Of a stretch of 64,000 nucleotides of DNA, positions 31,077 to 42,479 are shown piece by piece; position 1 is the stretch's first letter; every line of letters starts with the position of its first letter. The DNA is from Diabrotica undecimpunctata (Eukaryota; Arthropoda; Insecta; Coleoptera; Chrysomelidae). The DNA lies in NCBI RefSeq assembly GCF_040954645.1, contig NC_092805.1, positions 68,805,186-68,869,185 on the forward strand, written 5' to 3'. A model generated the notes under the pieces. That model saw only the letters and a program-made list of their open reading frames with translations, did no database searches and was not told where the DNA came from. Position numbers and translations under genes: made by a program.

Positions 31077-32465
31077 TGTTATGATGTTTTTTTTGTTTGA
31101 ATGATGAGCAATGAGTATTTTTAATAATATAATATATAGGGTTTTTATCGCGGTTCTCAAAGAATTAGCTTGTAAGTACTTTTTTAAATTATCTTTATTA
31201 TAACTATTATGAAACACACATATATATCTAACCTAGCCAATGTAAATTTAAAATAAACTATCTTTAAATTGATGTTCTTATAAAACTAATTAAATTCTAT
31301 AGACAATGTTAAATTTAAACAAACTATCTTTAAAATTGAAATTGTTATAACACTAACTAAATTATATTAACAAAATTTTGTACCTTTCTTTCACTGAATG
31401 CCTAAATGAACTGTTTTCCACTATATATATTCTAATCACCACTGAATGTCTTTGTACTTCGGTTATCCTTGTTTTTGTGAAATTTCTTTTTCCAATTATC
31501 AGCTTCTACCAATTTAAGATATATTTTTCTTCACCAGCATTTATACACCACCAAGCAAACCAGCAAACAGCATTTATATTTATTCTTCTTTTCAATATAC
31601 CAATATCCAATTATTATAAGTTGATTTATACTAATCTCCAACCATAATATAATTTAATTTCTTCCAATATACTTTTTTTAATCTTCAATAATTATTTGTG
31701 TATAATTATAAATGTGCATTAAATTATATGCATAATTTTTAATCTTCATTTAACTCACTATATTAAAGAATTGGACTATTTGTACTTGATTCACTGACTC
31801 CAACTAACTTTCATATTTCTTACTAAACTTTTCTGACTGACTTCTTGAAAATTCTGAACAATTTACTTCACTAACTAAATGTGTCTACTAACTTTCATAA
31901 TGAACTGGCCTGACTTCTGACTAAAAACTGCCATCTTGAATCCAAATCACGGGTATTTATATCTTTTTGGATATTCTAGAATCATCTGGTAAGAGATCAT
32001 GTTCCAATTTGTTCTATTACTTCTATATAGATGTTCTCGAAAAAAATATCTGTTCGATCCACCGCCATAATCATTATTTCGAGAATGTTCGACCGTAAAC
32101 AATGGTCAAATTCTGCATTCTGGAGAATTCGTTCATTTTTTATTGATAATTTTGTTTACATTTAGGCTTTTCAGATCAGAATATATAATTAAATTAGTAA
32201 CTTAACATTCTAATTTAATAAACTACACATTTTAAACAACTATAACCCCACTTATATTCCTAAAATGTCACTTGGAGAGAATGTATAGTGTGTTGCCTAG
32301 TCACATGGCTCACTTAAATATATCTACAAAATCATAACTACTAAAATACAACTTTTTACAATTATTATATGCTAATTTCTTAAAATGCCCTCACATAAAT
32401 ATATTTTTATAAAATTCTCTAGTATATAACTTATAAATTATTTTCTATAAACCCTAATCGTATCA
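31077..32465 (-). repeat. 5' LTR of Ty3/gypsy-type element
   Basis: 1,389 bp, TG...CA ends identical to the other LTR. It lacks a 43-bp block that in the other copy lies between two direct copies of agtatataactta, consistent with a slippage or recombination deletion. In element orientation it carries the promoter, but I cannot assign a TATA box with confidence among many AT-rich sites. Confidence 0.95.

Positions 32466-32515
<50 letters not shown>
32466..32515. repeat. (TA)n microsatellite, right of LTR element
   Basis: Begins gtat (the target duplication) and continues as TA repeats to about 32515. Confidence 0.95.
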
Positions 32516-32521
<6 letters not shown>

Positions 32522-32930
32522 TCTTTAATAGAGCAGCACATATTAAATACCACTTTTTTTCTTACAAATAGCAGTGAGTATCTCGAATAGTACTTGGTAA
32601 AGTGACGATCAATTAACTATAGAAATTAACTTCAGAGAAATCCTTAAACTACTAGAAAAAACTTATATTGAACAAATCAAAATCTGTTCAACAACATTTA
32701 CCAGACCTTACCCTTTGGTAATGATCGAACTTTGGCGATCATATTGACAATTATAACTTTGTTTACCGCAACTCAAAACAGATAAGTGGATGTCTCTTCT
32801 TGATACCACTCTCGGAGGTTTCGGAGTCAGGATGTTTTTCTTTGGTCTGGGCCGCTTCTTCCGGCGATCTTGACCTGTGTTATGAGGTACAGAAGGTTAT
32901 ATCTCTCTAGATATCTTATTCTTCTTTAAG
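32516..32930. other. no gene recognised
   Basis: Moderately AT-rich. Several short frames exist, none recognised. Confidence 0.4.
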
Positions 32931-34740
32931 TGCCATCATCATGGCTATTCTAACCTTCGAGGCAGCTGCTCTGAACAATTGCGTTGAGCTGCAACCAAAC
33001 CACTCTCTCATGTTCTTCACCCAGGAAACGCGTCTTCTTCCTACCGACTACTCATATCTTTCGGCCATGTAATGATGTCTCATTACATGGCCGAAATATT
33101 GTAACTTTCAAATTTTTATTATTTTTTCTTATTTCTGTGCTCTTTTTCATTTGGTGTAAAACTTTTTTTAAGTTTTCATTGGTTTATAACAAGAATCTCA
33201 ATCTATACATTCTTTGCATTTATAGATCACCTGATTCTTCCACTGAACTATTTTTTCAAAACCTGTTAAATTTGTTAGACGACCTGCCCAATAAAAGCAG
33301 AAAGATTCTATGCGGTGACTAAAATATTAATTACGCTGTTGCTTGTGCTACCCAATTATCCTTGGTCAATATATTCGAATCTTATGGTTTCACAATGCAC
33401 GTTAATTCTCCTACAAGAATTACTAAAACAACATCTACCATAATTGATTATATTTTCTCAGATTTCTCACCCCTTGATGTACGTTCTACAATTATTAGTG
33501 CAGGTCTCTCTGGCCACGAAGCAGTATATACCAAGTGTAACACTCTTAACAAACAATCCTCGAAAACTCAACGTTTAGATAGGATTTTTTCCACTCAGAA
33601 CTTTCGTAAATTCCAAAATTTGTGCTTGACTTTTGGATGGCACTTTCCCTCTGTGGACGTGGACTACAATTTCAGGGATTTTTAAAATAAACTTGTCTGT
33701 ATTTTCAATAAGGCATTTTCTTTAATTACAATTAAGTCAAGACATCACAAACCCTGGACTACCAAAGGTATCCGCATATCTGCTAAGAATATGCGTTCAC
33801 TACTGTACATCAAAAAATTTACTACCAATGTCTTTGTCACTGAATAGATCTCCAAGTACAGAGAAACCTATTTAAAACTTATCAAAACAGCTAAAAAAAT
33901 GTACTATGGGAATCGTCTGGGAAGCTCTAAAAATGTTTCAAGGGAAGCTTGGTCCATTATAAACGATCCTCGAAATAAAACTAAAACAGCTCAAACATTT
34001 TCTCTTCCAAACCCTGAAAATCTAAATGAATACTATGTTAATGTGAGTAAAAATATAACATCAGCTATTTTCCCACAACAAGATCCTATTTCCTATCTCC
34101 TCAATTCAAAAAAGATCTCGAATTCATTCTCTTTAAGACTAGTTGATAAATCTGAACTAATCCAAACAATCAGTAGTATCAAAAGCAAATATTCCTGTAG
34201 TACTCATGGACTATCCATAAAAATTTTCTTAAATCTCTCAAATAATGTGTTGGAAGTCCTGGTCTCACTAATTAACGATTCGTTTGAAAAAGGTATATTT
34301 CGAGAGTGCCTAAAGATACCCATTATTATTTTTTTTTTCATAAGGGTGGTGAAAAATCTAATGTCTGCAACTATAGACCTATTGCCTCACTACCGGTCCT
34401 ATCCAAAATTATTGAGGGACTTATAAAAGCCCGACTTATGTCCTTTCTTGTTGAAAACAACATTTTATCACAAAGTCAGTTCGGCTTTTTATCTAATAAA
34501 TGTACCAGCGATGCTACGTTTTCTGTACTACATGAGGTCTCTCAAGCACTAAACAATAATCTTTATACTGCCACTGACTTTTGTGACTATGCCAAAGCTT
34601 TTGATTTTGTAAATCACAAAATTTTGATAAAAAAACTAAATTTCTACGGAATTCGAGGTATTTCTTTGAATTGGTTTCAATCTTAATTGAGGAATAGTTA
34701 ACAAATAGTTGGAGCAAGTGATACTGACTCTAGCAATATT
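32930..34740 (+). pseudogene. LINE with endonuclease and partial reverse transcriptase (CR1/Jockey-like)
   Basis: Near 33180-33320: LNLYILCIYRSPDSSTELFF, then RKILCGD, where GD.N of the endonuclease runs into a stop. At 33362-33480: VNSPTRITKTTSTIIDYIFS, the endonuclease D-x-I(F). At 33530-33690 comes a post-endonuclease segment. At 33899-34426: KMYYGNRLGSSKNVSREAWS and a pre-RT region. After a frameshift near 34320: KSNVCNYRPIASLPVLSKII, then SQFGFLSNKCTSDA, then DYAKAFDFVNHKILIKKLNF, then YGIRGISLNWFQS. RT is truncated before the YxDD box. Four or five frame breaks are present. It is one of the better preserved LINEs here. Confidence 0.8.
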
Positions 34741-34995
34741 CGTCTGTAAATCCACATCTCAAATAATTTTTTCATTAATGTTTCCGTAAGAGTCCACTTT
34801 TCCATGCCATACAGCAATGTAGAGAATTAATAGCAACATATTAATCTGATTTTAAGGTTTAATATAATATCGGTATTAATGAGAATTTCTCTATAGTTTA
34901 GTCTAAAATAATCTCTAGTTTATAGAAGGCGGCTGTGGCTTTTTCAATGCGTACTCTTATTTATTTGCTTCCACATAGGATACCTCCCACATTGT
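34740..34995 (-). pseudogene. LINE C-terminal fragment on the opposite strand
   Basis: The minus strand reads TLLYGMEKWTLTETLMKKLF, then EMWIYRR, the LLYG.E.WTL...... +L.AFEMW.YRR motif. It directly abuts the end of the plus-strand LINE, so one was inserted into or recombined with the other. Confidence 0.65.
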
Positions 34996-35633
34996 TCAGA
35001 TTACAATGTAAGATAGATTAAAAGAAAATTTAAGGTCGGATAGATGACGTATTTCATATCAGAAAAATATAAGACATTTTTCTGGTAAAACATTATTACA
35101 ACTGTTTCAAATAGCTGTTAGCAAACTTATGCATGCAAGAAAGATCACCGACGTTGGATGAGGTTAAGCTATTAAAAGAAGAAATATTTTTAAATTAGTT
35201 GACGTATTAAACAAATAGATAAAATTAAACTGATAATTCGGAGCATAAACGAATTGGCACTAATTGTGTGTCATTAAATTTTATTAACGCTGTATAAAAG
35301 AGTAAAGTATAAGCAGCTAGCACCTTCTCATCGACGAATCCCTCCTCTTTCTGTCATTCGCGTGTTTAAACAAACTTCGACGAGCCGCCTGCTTCCGTTG
35401 AACAAGAAATTGTTCTTTAAGTGTATAATTACAGGTCTAGAAAAAATACACTGAGTAATTTTATTCAAACATACTCATCAGAGTCCATTAAATAACCATA
35501 CATCAAGACAGTGTTAACAAGCCATTAATTACGCCAAGGAGATACGCCTCCCGCTCTTGAAGATCTTCGTCGGGTAGGGAATGGACGATTAGGCGGATTG
35601 ACTATTATGTTTTATACAAGAGATAAATCAGAA

Positions 35634-35722
<89 letters not shown>

Positions 35723-36575
35723 CAAAACCACAAAAAAAAGTTAAATAATAATTCTAGAGTATTTTGAATATTTGAAACATTAAATCATGCAAAAAATAAA
35801 AGGATTACCGATTTTTGCAAACAATTTTTTATTAAATATTGTCTATGTAAACCACAACTATAAATTATTATTTTATTTGACGTTTTTATTTTCAAACTGG
35901 GGAGTAAAATATGAAGTTTATACGGACGACTTTAAATAAGAACATTCTTTTGAGGATAATATTTTTACAGGAAAAATACTAATATTTTAATTAATACCAT
36001 AAATACAATCATATACAATAATGACAAAACTTTGTTCTTTAACATAAATATAAAAAAATACAAAAATAAATATATATTAAACATTAATATTTATATTTAA
36101 TATTTTGTTTTATTTTTGAGTATTTTTAATATGCATTTGCATATTTAGACAAATTTAGAAAAATTAGTTGCATATTGTTAGTAAAAGTAATGCATTATAA
36201 TATGCGCATATGTTGCACACTATTCGTTTGAATTGAAAGGGCGGAAATCACTTTCACTTTGTTTTGCGTTAGATCAAAATTAGTGCTCTTAATTTGTACA
36301 TCATAATTTAAAATGTCTTTAAAATCATCAAATGGTATTGCAGTTTTATGTTTTTAAAGAAAGTGATAAGGGTATTTCATTTTACTTTAACATTATCGAT
36401 GTTAAGTTATTTTGTATTGAAATAATAAATAATTTAAGACTGCAACCTTGTTTGTTCTGTGGTACTATATTAATAAAAAACAGAACAACCGCCCTTTTGG
36501 TATGATTTTATTAGGAAAAGAACCTTATAACCAGAACTTTACATTATAAAAATAATATAAAACTTAAATTAAAAA
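34996..36575. other. no gene recognised; possible promoter-like patch
   Basis: ctgtataaaagagtaaag near 35289 is TATA-like and is followed by a GC-richer stretch to 35600 (for example cgacgagccgcctgcttccg) that could be a leader or LTR remnant, but no paired repeat is visible. 35830-36480 is AT-rich with no frame. Confidence 0.35.
35641..35720. repeat. (TA)n microsatellite
   Basis: About 80 bp of uninterrupted TA dinucleotides. Confidence 0.95.
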
Positions 36576-36579
36576 GCAG

Positions 36580-38697
36580 TTAATCTTCTTCGGAATATGC
36601 AGAATTGTCTTCGTTAACGACAACTTTATTTTTTGTTGTTTTTAAAGATTTATAGAAAAAATTATCAATTGGAATTGATTTTTCATTATTTATTTGGTCC
36701 AATATTTTTGGTAGGAGACCATCGAGAGGACTTCTCATTTTCCTTTTAAAATTGACAGTTTTAAAATTTTCCTGGGAAAATGTTGTTTTATAAAATATAA
36801 TGCCAGGGTCTCTTTCGACTTTCGAGTGCACAATTTTAGTGGATAGAAAGAGCTTATTGTCTGTGTTCCGTTTCCTATTAATAAATGGACTTGTCACTTC
36901 TTTGCCATTTTGTCAAAGTTGAAAAAGTCAGTTGTTTTCAGCTCATACCCAATAAGCGGTTTTAAAGAACTGCAAGTCCTAATAAACTGGACTCATTCAT
37001 TGTGGGTCCCTTCCACAAACTTCGTTGTGTGTGCTCCTTGAGTAAATATTTAAGATGAATTCTAACTACTGAAGTGTTATGGACATATACATATGTACAC
37101 AATAAAAAAAATTTCGGTTTTGGCCAGAGCAGTTGTCTGACAAAAATGTTACCTTTTCTGTTGCAACCCTGTTGTTTTCCCCTTTTTGTAATAGACTCGT
37201 TTCACATGAAGCATCAACCTTCGACAGTACATTTACAGGTCTGGGAAGTCATTTTTGCAAATCCATCATTGCGACGACTTCTTTTAAATTCTGCTTTCAT
37301 CTTATCTTTTCTGCCTTTTTAACTTGTATCTGTTTTCTGCTTCATTATGATCTGCTTTTTTCTTTAAAATATCTTCAACTGCATTAGGATCTGCTTCTTT
37401 TCTTTTATTTTCACAACTGTCACAGGTATCACATGCATCGATATTAGGGGGCTTGAAATTAAGGTTAAACTCGGTAGAAAAAAATTCCCGGTACATAGTT
37501 TTCTTTACGGCTAGTTGTTTTGCATACTCCTTTTCATTAATCTACTTTAAATATAATTTGTACATTATTGTTACGTTTAGTTTTGGATTTAAATATTCTC
37601 TTCCAGGCCTATTGCGACAATAATGATTTTCAATTTTTTAAAAACAATTTATATGTTCCATACGCAATTGTTTTGCCTCTTCTGGAATTTGGTATTTAGG
37701 TACATGATGATTACCAATCAAGCCACATTATTAATTTTCTTCTTTATAAAACTATAGATTATTTTTTCTGAAATGGCAAGTGTAGTTAAAAAAAAAAGAC
37801 TTGCACACCCTTGTTCTAGCTTCGTTTGAGAGGAAAAGTAAGTGTAAGAATGTTGTCTTCGGTCCTTTTGATTGTCATTTCTTAGACGTCTTCTGCTAAC
37901 AGTACCCACATCAACTGCTTGTGCAATAAATTGTCTTCCTTGGTCCCAGTCTGTCCGGCTTTTCTAGCAACTATTAAAGATTTACGTTCTAGCATTATCC
38001 TGTATATTAGTAGTACATTAAAACCTACATAATCTATTGCACGAGAGACCTACTTCTTTAGCTTTTTTTAATTTATTTTTAAAACCTACATATTCCTCTC
38101 CTAATCGTCTCTTCTCCTTTGTAACGTTACTTTTCCAAGTTGAAGGCTTCTGGTTTCTGTTTCCACGTTCAGTTTTTGGAAAGCACATTTCTGTAAAAAT
38201 GCTCTTGAACACAGGTAATGGTTGTATTTTTCTCAAAATCAGGACTAATACTACTTCATCTGGTTCATATGTTATGTCATCCACAGAGTTGTCAGAATAT
38301 CTACTAGAAGAAGATTTAGCAAATATTTTTTCACTCTCAGTTTCTTCATCCATGGAGAAAATTTCATTGGCAACATCAATAAACATAACAGGATTTAACT
38401 GACAGTAGGTTTTATGGTTCTCCTGAACAGAAACATGGTTTTGTTCATAAAATGTATCAGATTTAGGCACATAAGTAGAGTAAACATCAGGAATATCTGA
38501 AAAATAACAATGCTTAAATTACTGCAATACTCCTTAAATAGTTTTACAACTGTGTACCTACTTTAAGTTAGTAATGTGTAGAAAAGATAGGTACAAAATT
38601 TTAAAGATTTTCACAATAAACAGAAAAAAGTTCACTTACCTTCATTGTTTTTTTGTAAACACATTTTTACCATCTCTATTACTTTTAATTCAGACAT
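36580..38697 (-). pseudogene. unknown insect multicopy gene family, copy A
   Basis: Exon 1 (38697-38640) encodes MSELKVIEMVKMCLQKNNE and ends at GTAAGT. A 143-bp intron ends in TTTTTCAG at 38497. Exon 2 reads DIPDVYSTYVPKSDTFYEQN and an acidic region, then a basic RNQKPSTWKSNVTKEKRRLG segment. Across later stops and shifts come RRRLRNDNQKDRRQHSYTYF (about 37900-37840), ISEKIIYSFIKKK, REFFSTEFNLNFKPPNIDAC with a CDTCDSC cluster (about 37490-37420), and VTFLSDNCSGQNRN (about 37150). The 3' piece at 36897-36580 is open. I know this layout (W+N+RK, cysteine pair, SD.CSGQN) from uncharacterised insect proteins. The function is unknown. A transposon-derived DDE-like nuclease is possible but unproven. 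Confidence 0.6.
38497..38639 (-). other. intron in copy A
   Basis: The minus strand has 5' GTAAGT and 3' TTATTTTTCAG. Splicing joins NNE to DIPDVY in frame. Its presence argues that this copy arose by DNA-level duplication, not reverse transcription. Confidence 0.6.
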
Positions 38698-39189
38698 TTC
38701 TGGTTGTTCTTTATTATAACATTAATCTCGATAAGAAAAAAGTTACTTTTATCTCTAAACCATGCAAAAACATTAGCTTATAACCAAAGTTTTTACTGAG
38801 CTGACAGGCGGTTGTCCATAGAGATTTAACTACCGTCCTTTTAACAATCAGTGTGTCATGCAAGAAAGACCGATGTATCATATAGGGCTTTTTGCAAGAA
38901 TTATCATAGTGTGGACATCCGACTTGCAATTTCACCATTCGAAAAATAGCTAATACATTAAAGTGTATTTTTGGCTGCATAGCTCCATTTACTGTGAAAA
39001 TGGACTTCAGCCCTTTCAATTCTAACGAACAGATATATTCCCCTCGCTAGCAATCAGCGTACTGAAAAAGTTGCCCTACATATCATATTTTTTTTCAATT
39101 ACGAATGTTTCTCAGCCAAGAAGCTTGCTTACTGCCTACATCTTTTCGACCTTTTATATTTAATTAAAAATCAAATGCAGTATTTCATA

Positions 39190-39400
39190 ATTATCATTTT
39201 CCAATACATTTAGCAGTATTTAGTAACTCCTTATTCTTGTTAACTCCTTTCAATACTTCGGTATTAGTTATGTGTGCTATCCAAGGAATCTTTAACATTC
39301 GTCTTTGTATCCACATTTCCATTGCTTTAATTCGGCTCATCGTTGTATTTTTAGCGTCCATACTTCTGCTTCTGTTCTGTTTGTTCAAACATAGCACTTA
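39190..39400 (-). pseudogene. LINE C-terminal fragment
   Basis: Open minus-strand piece: TTMSRIKAMEMWIQRRMLKI, then PWIAHITNTEVLKGVNKNKE. This is the AFEMW.YRR+LKI.W...(I)TN.EVL segment of LINE proteins. No RT lies upstream. Confidence 0.7.
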
Positions 39401-40365
39401 GTCATTCTTTATCTTATGTCTAAACTAATTTGGTTATTACAAACTAATGTCCTCATCAAAAAAAGTGTTTCTAGTTATAGCAAGTCTGCGCTTTATCTCT
39501 ATGTAAAGATCTAGTTGGTATGTTATGATAGTTCTTAAAATTCCCAAGGTTCTCAAAGTAGAGAAACTACAACAAGTAGAGAAAACTTTGTGAGTATATT
39601 ATGGGAAACCAAAACTGGAGAAAAATGAAGAATGAGCGCAAGAAGATCAATAAGAACTTAAAAGAACATAAACGAAGAAAAAAAAAGACAAATAATTAAA
39701 ACATTATAATTTTGAATTATAATATATTGATCATCATGTATGCCACATTAATTAGATAATCAATGGTAAAAAAATAAGTTACTCTATTGATGTCATATTT
39801 GACATCAATAAAAATGATACTGTTTGACTTTCACAACCACATTTGATCTGTTTCATTAACAGAAAGGTTTGTGTATTCGAAATTCAGTAAATATCCAACA
39901 CCCTGCATAACCCATAAGTAATATTCTACAAATACCCGGCTTTAGATATAGATCTTGTTAATCTTAAGAACTTAGAGAAGTCTAACACGAGAGATTCACG
40001 ATCAGAGCTAAGAGAAATCAAAGTTTAGCTTCATAAAGTATGTAAATACTATCGGTATGTTTGTTGTGTTGCACCCACACAATAAAAACGTACGATACAG
40101 GATGTAAACAGTGGAGTACATGAGGTTAAATTGTATATACAAAAACTTGAAACAATGGAGTGGTCACCTCTTTAAGGCTTCATGAATGCAAATAGTAAAA
40201 GTAAATATTTTTTGACAGGCCACGAAAAATACAACTGCAATAAACAGATAGTGTACAAAAAACAGTTTAGAAAGTTCTTAAATGTAGAACCAATTCATGA
40301 ATATACAAATCTCAACAAAATAAAAAAAAATAAATATCTTATATAAAAGCCTATGTATGTAAATT
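39401..40365. other. no gene recognised
   Basis: AT-rich sequence with no convincing frame. Confidence 0.4.
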
Positions 40366-40369
40366 AAAA

Positions 40370-40893
40370 CATATAATTAAAGCTCCAGGATCTGAGGACA
40401 CACCAAATGAACTCTTAAAATACGATGGAGAAACAATAATTGAAATTAGAAAATATAAAAAAATTATTTAAAGTATATAGATTTATTAAGGAAACTTTAA
40501 ATAGTAAGCAAATCGGAGACTATTGGAGGACCAGCATTAACATGCCAATACACAAAAAAGGAAATAGTAAAAATTGATTTTATCAATTATCATACAACAA
40601 CCTTGCTCAACATAACGCTTAAACTGCTAAGAGTAATATCTGTAAATAAGATTATGAAAAATACATAATCAGTGAAGAGCAATGAGGCTTTTGACAAAAC
40701 AGATCAAATATAGGTGGACATAATAACAGGACAAATTAGTTAATAAATTAAGATATATCATACCTGCCTATATCTGTTTTGTAGATCTGAAAAGCCTTTG
40801 ACTGCGTTAGATTAGAAGATGTTATAAGCGGAACATTTTTTAACTAGAGATATAAGCAATGACAACAAATTTTACAAGAAAGCTTAAGTCCAG
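40370..40893 (+). pseudogene. LINE reverse-transcriptase fragment
   Basis: Frames read KAPGSEDTPNELLKYDGETI, the first RT motif (KAPG.D.IP.ELLK), then PIHKKG-like remains near 40545-40570, and near 40765-40810 AYICFVDLKKAFDCVRLEDV, the RT motif with the first catalytic Asp. The second catalytic box is missing. The 3' part, from 40614, is duplicated at 41471. Confidence 0.7.
40614..40893. repeat. duplicated LINE segment, copy 1
   Basis: Starts aacgcttaaactgc. Matches 41471-41772 with an offset of 857 bp. Shared landmarks: gtaaataagattatgaaaaa, gcctatatctgttttgtaga and ctgaaaagcctttgactgcg. Confidence 0.75.
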
Positions 40894-41467
40894 GTACTAA
40901 TAAACTGGGCCCATTCATGGGGTACAGAAATACTCATAGTAGGCAGTCTTTTCTTCTTCCTTTCAATCAGTGAATGTATTGTGTCTGCTTCGTTGTGTGT
41001 GTGCCCCTTGAGTAAATATTTATGATGAATTCTAACTACTAAGGTGTTATGGACAGCCCACATATACATACAAAATAAAATGAATTTCGGTTTTGGCCAG
41101 AGCAGTTGTCTGATCAAAATGTTACCTTGTCTGTTGTAGAAGGTAAATTTTTTATCCACATTATTACAGCTAAAGCTCCTCGTTGCCACCCCTTTTTGCA
41201 ATAGACTCGTTCCACATAAAGCATGAACCTTCCGCAGTACTATCGTTATAGACGGTAACATTAAATGTACATAACTGCTTTAAATAAAATGATTTTCAAT
41301 TAGTTAACATAGCTGTGGGGATGCATTTTTGCAAATCCATCATTCCTACGACTTCTTTTAAATTCTGCTTGCATCTTATCTTATTCTGCCTTTTTAGCTT
41401 GTATCTGTTTTCTGCGTCACTCAAATGATCTGTCTTTTTCTTTAAAATATCTTTAACTTCATTACGC
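40894..41467 (-). pseudogene. unknown insect gene family, copy A' (fragment)
   Basis: Closely similar at DNA level to 36900-37400 of copy A. The minus strand reads DAENRYKLKRQ, then CTFNVTVYNDSTAEGSCFMW, then NESIAKRGGNEE. After a frameshift come HKYLLKGHTHNEADTIHSLI, then ERKKKRLPTMSISVPHEWAQ. The GHT.NE.D..HS.IE segment is the C-terminal conserved block of this family. It sits exactly between the two copies of a duplicated LINE segment. Confidence 0.65.
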
Positions 41468-41470
41468 TCC

Positions 41471-41772
41471 AACGCTTAAACTGTTAAAAAGAATATCTGT
41501 AAATAAGATTATGAAAAATACATAATCAGTGAAGAGCAATAAGGCTTTTGACAAAACAGATTAACTATAGGTACTATACTCATATTCAGACAAATTAGTT
41601 AAAAAATTGAAATACATCTTTCCTGCCTATATCTGTTTTGTAGATCTGAAAAGCCTTTGACTGCGTTAGATTAGAAGATGTTATAAGCGGAACAAACCGT
41701 TCTAGCAGAATGGTTTTTTAACTATAGATATAAGCAATGACAGCAAAACTCAAAAGAAAGCCTAAGTCCACT
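41471..41772. repeat. duplicated LINE segment, copy 2
   Basis: Second copy of 40614-40893, ending aagcctaagtcc. It contains a small insertion (accgttctagcagaatgg) absent from copy 1. Confidence 0.75.
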
Positions 41773-42440
41773 ACTGTTAACCTTAACCTTAAATAGAATG
41801 TAAGAAAAGAAGCAAATTGCGTAGCTAATATATCAGAACATATAAGATATCTCATTTGGAAGAGTAGGTATGAGATTACGTACATATAAATCATATGTAA
41901 GAATATATGTGGGCGAAGCAAAGATATATAAAATAGCCAAACATAGAGCAAAGAAACGAGAAGATTTCAGATTAGGTGTAACCGCGACGAAAATCATAAA
42001 ATACTAGTTTACGAAAAGAATGCCAAAAAGCGAAAGCAAAAGTACTTTGACAGTTTATTAACCGAACGAAAAAAGTAACAGATATGATCACCAAAATAAC
42101 AAACGAGGAAGGTCTGCTCAAGCACTTTGAAAAATAAAAAAAAGTTAAGCAGTTGGACCAAATGATATCCCTGAGGACAGCTTTAGGAGAGACAGGAACT
42201 AGTTGGCTAATAAGTTTGTTAAATCGAATTGTGGAATTAGGAGAAATACTCAATGACAATGATGAAATTAATTTACAAATTACAGGGCCATAAAACTACT
42301 TAATCACACCATGAAAATGTCAGAGAGAATAATTGATAGGCATATACGCGAAGAAACCAAAATATACTAAAATCAGTTTAGATTTACATATGCAAAGCAA
42401 TATATGGAAGATTCATTATAAGGCAACTGATGGAAAAATA
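41773..42440 (+). pseudogene. LINE reverse-transcriptase fragment
   Basis: Frames read LGETGTSWLISLLNRIVELG near 42175-42240, then AIKLLNHTMKMSERIIDRHI near 42290-42345, the counterpart of YR.I.L..H..K..ERV+..R+R. REETKI and NQFRFTYAK (N+FGF) follow. It is truncated by the next, oppositely oriented LINE. Confidence 0.65.
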
Positions 42441-42479
42441 CACGAATAATTAACAAACCACAAAGGAATTTGTGGTGAA

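Larger units (their letters stand above)
25857..32465 (-). mobile_element. young, internally deleted Ty3/gypsy-type LTR retrotransposon
   Basis: 6,609 bp: two long LTRs, a primer-binding site, a Gag frame, a protease frame and a partial RT frame in the order PR-RT, with no RNase H or integrase. Between the RT end (about 27830) and the 3' LTR (27288) about 540 bp of non-coding sequence replaces what should be roughly 2 kb of coding sequence. Near-identical LTRs indicate recent insertion. RT carries a lethal active-site change and pol has a frameshift, so if this copy moved in its present form it used proteins made elsewhere. Confidence 0.92.
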
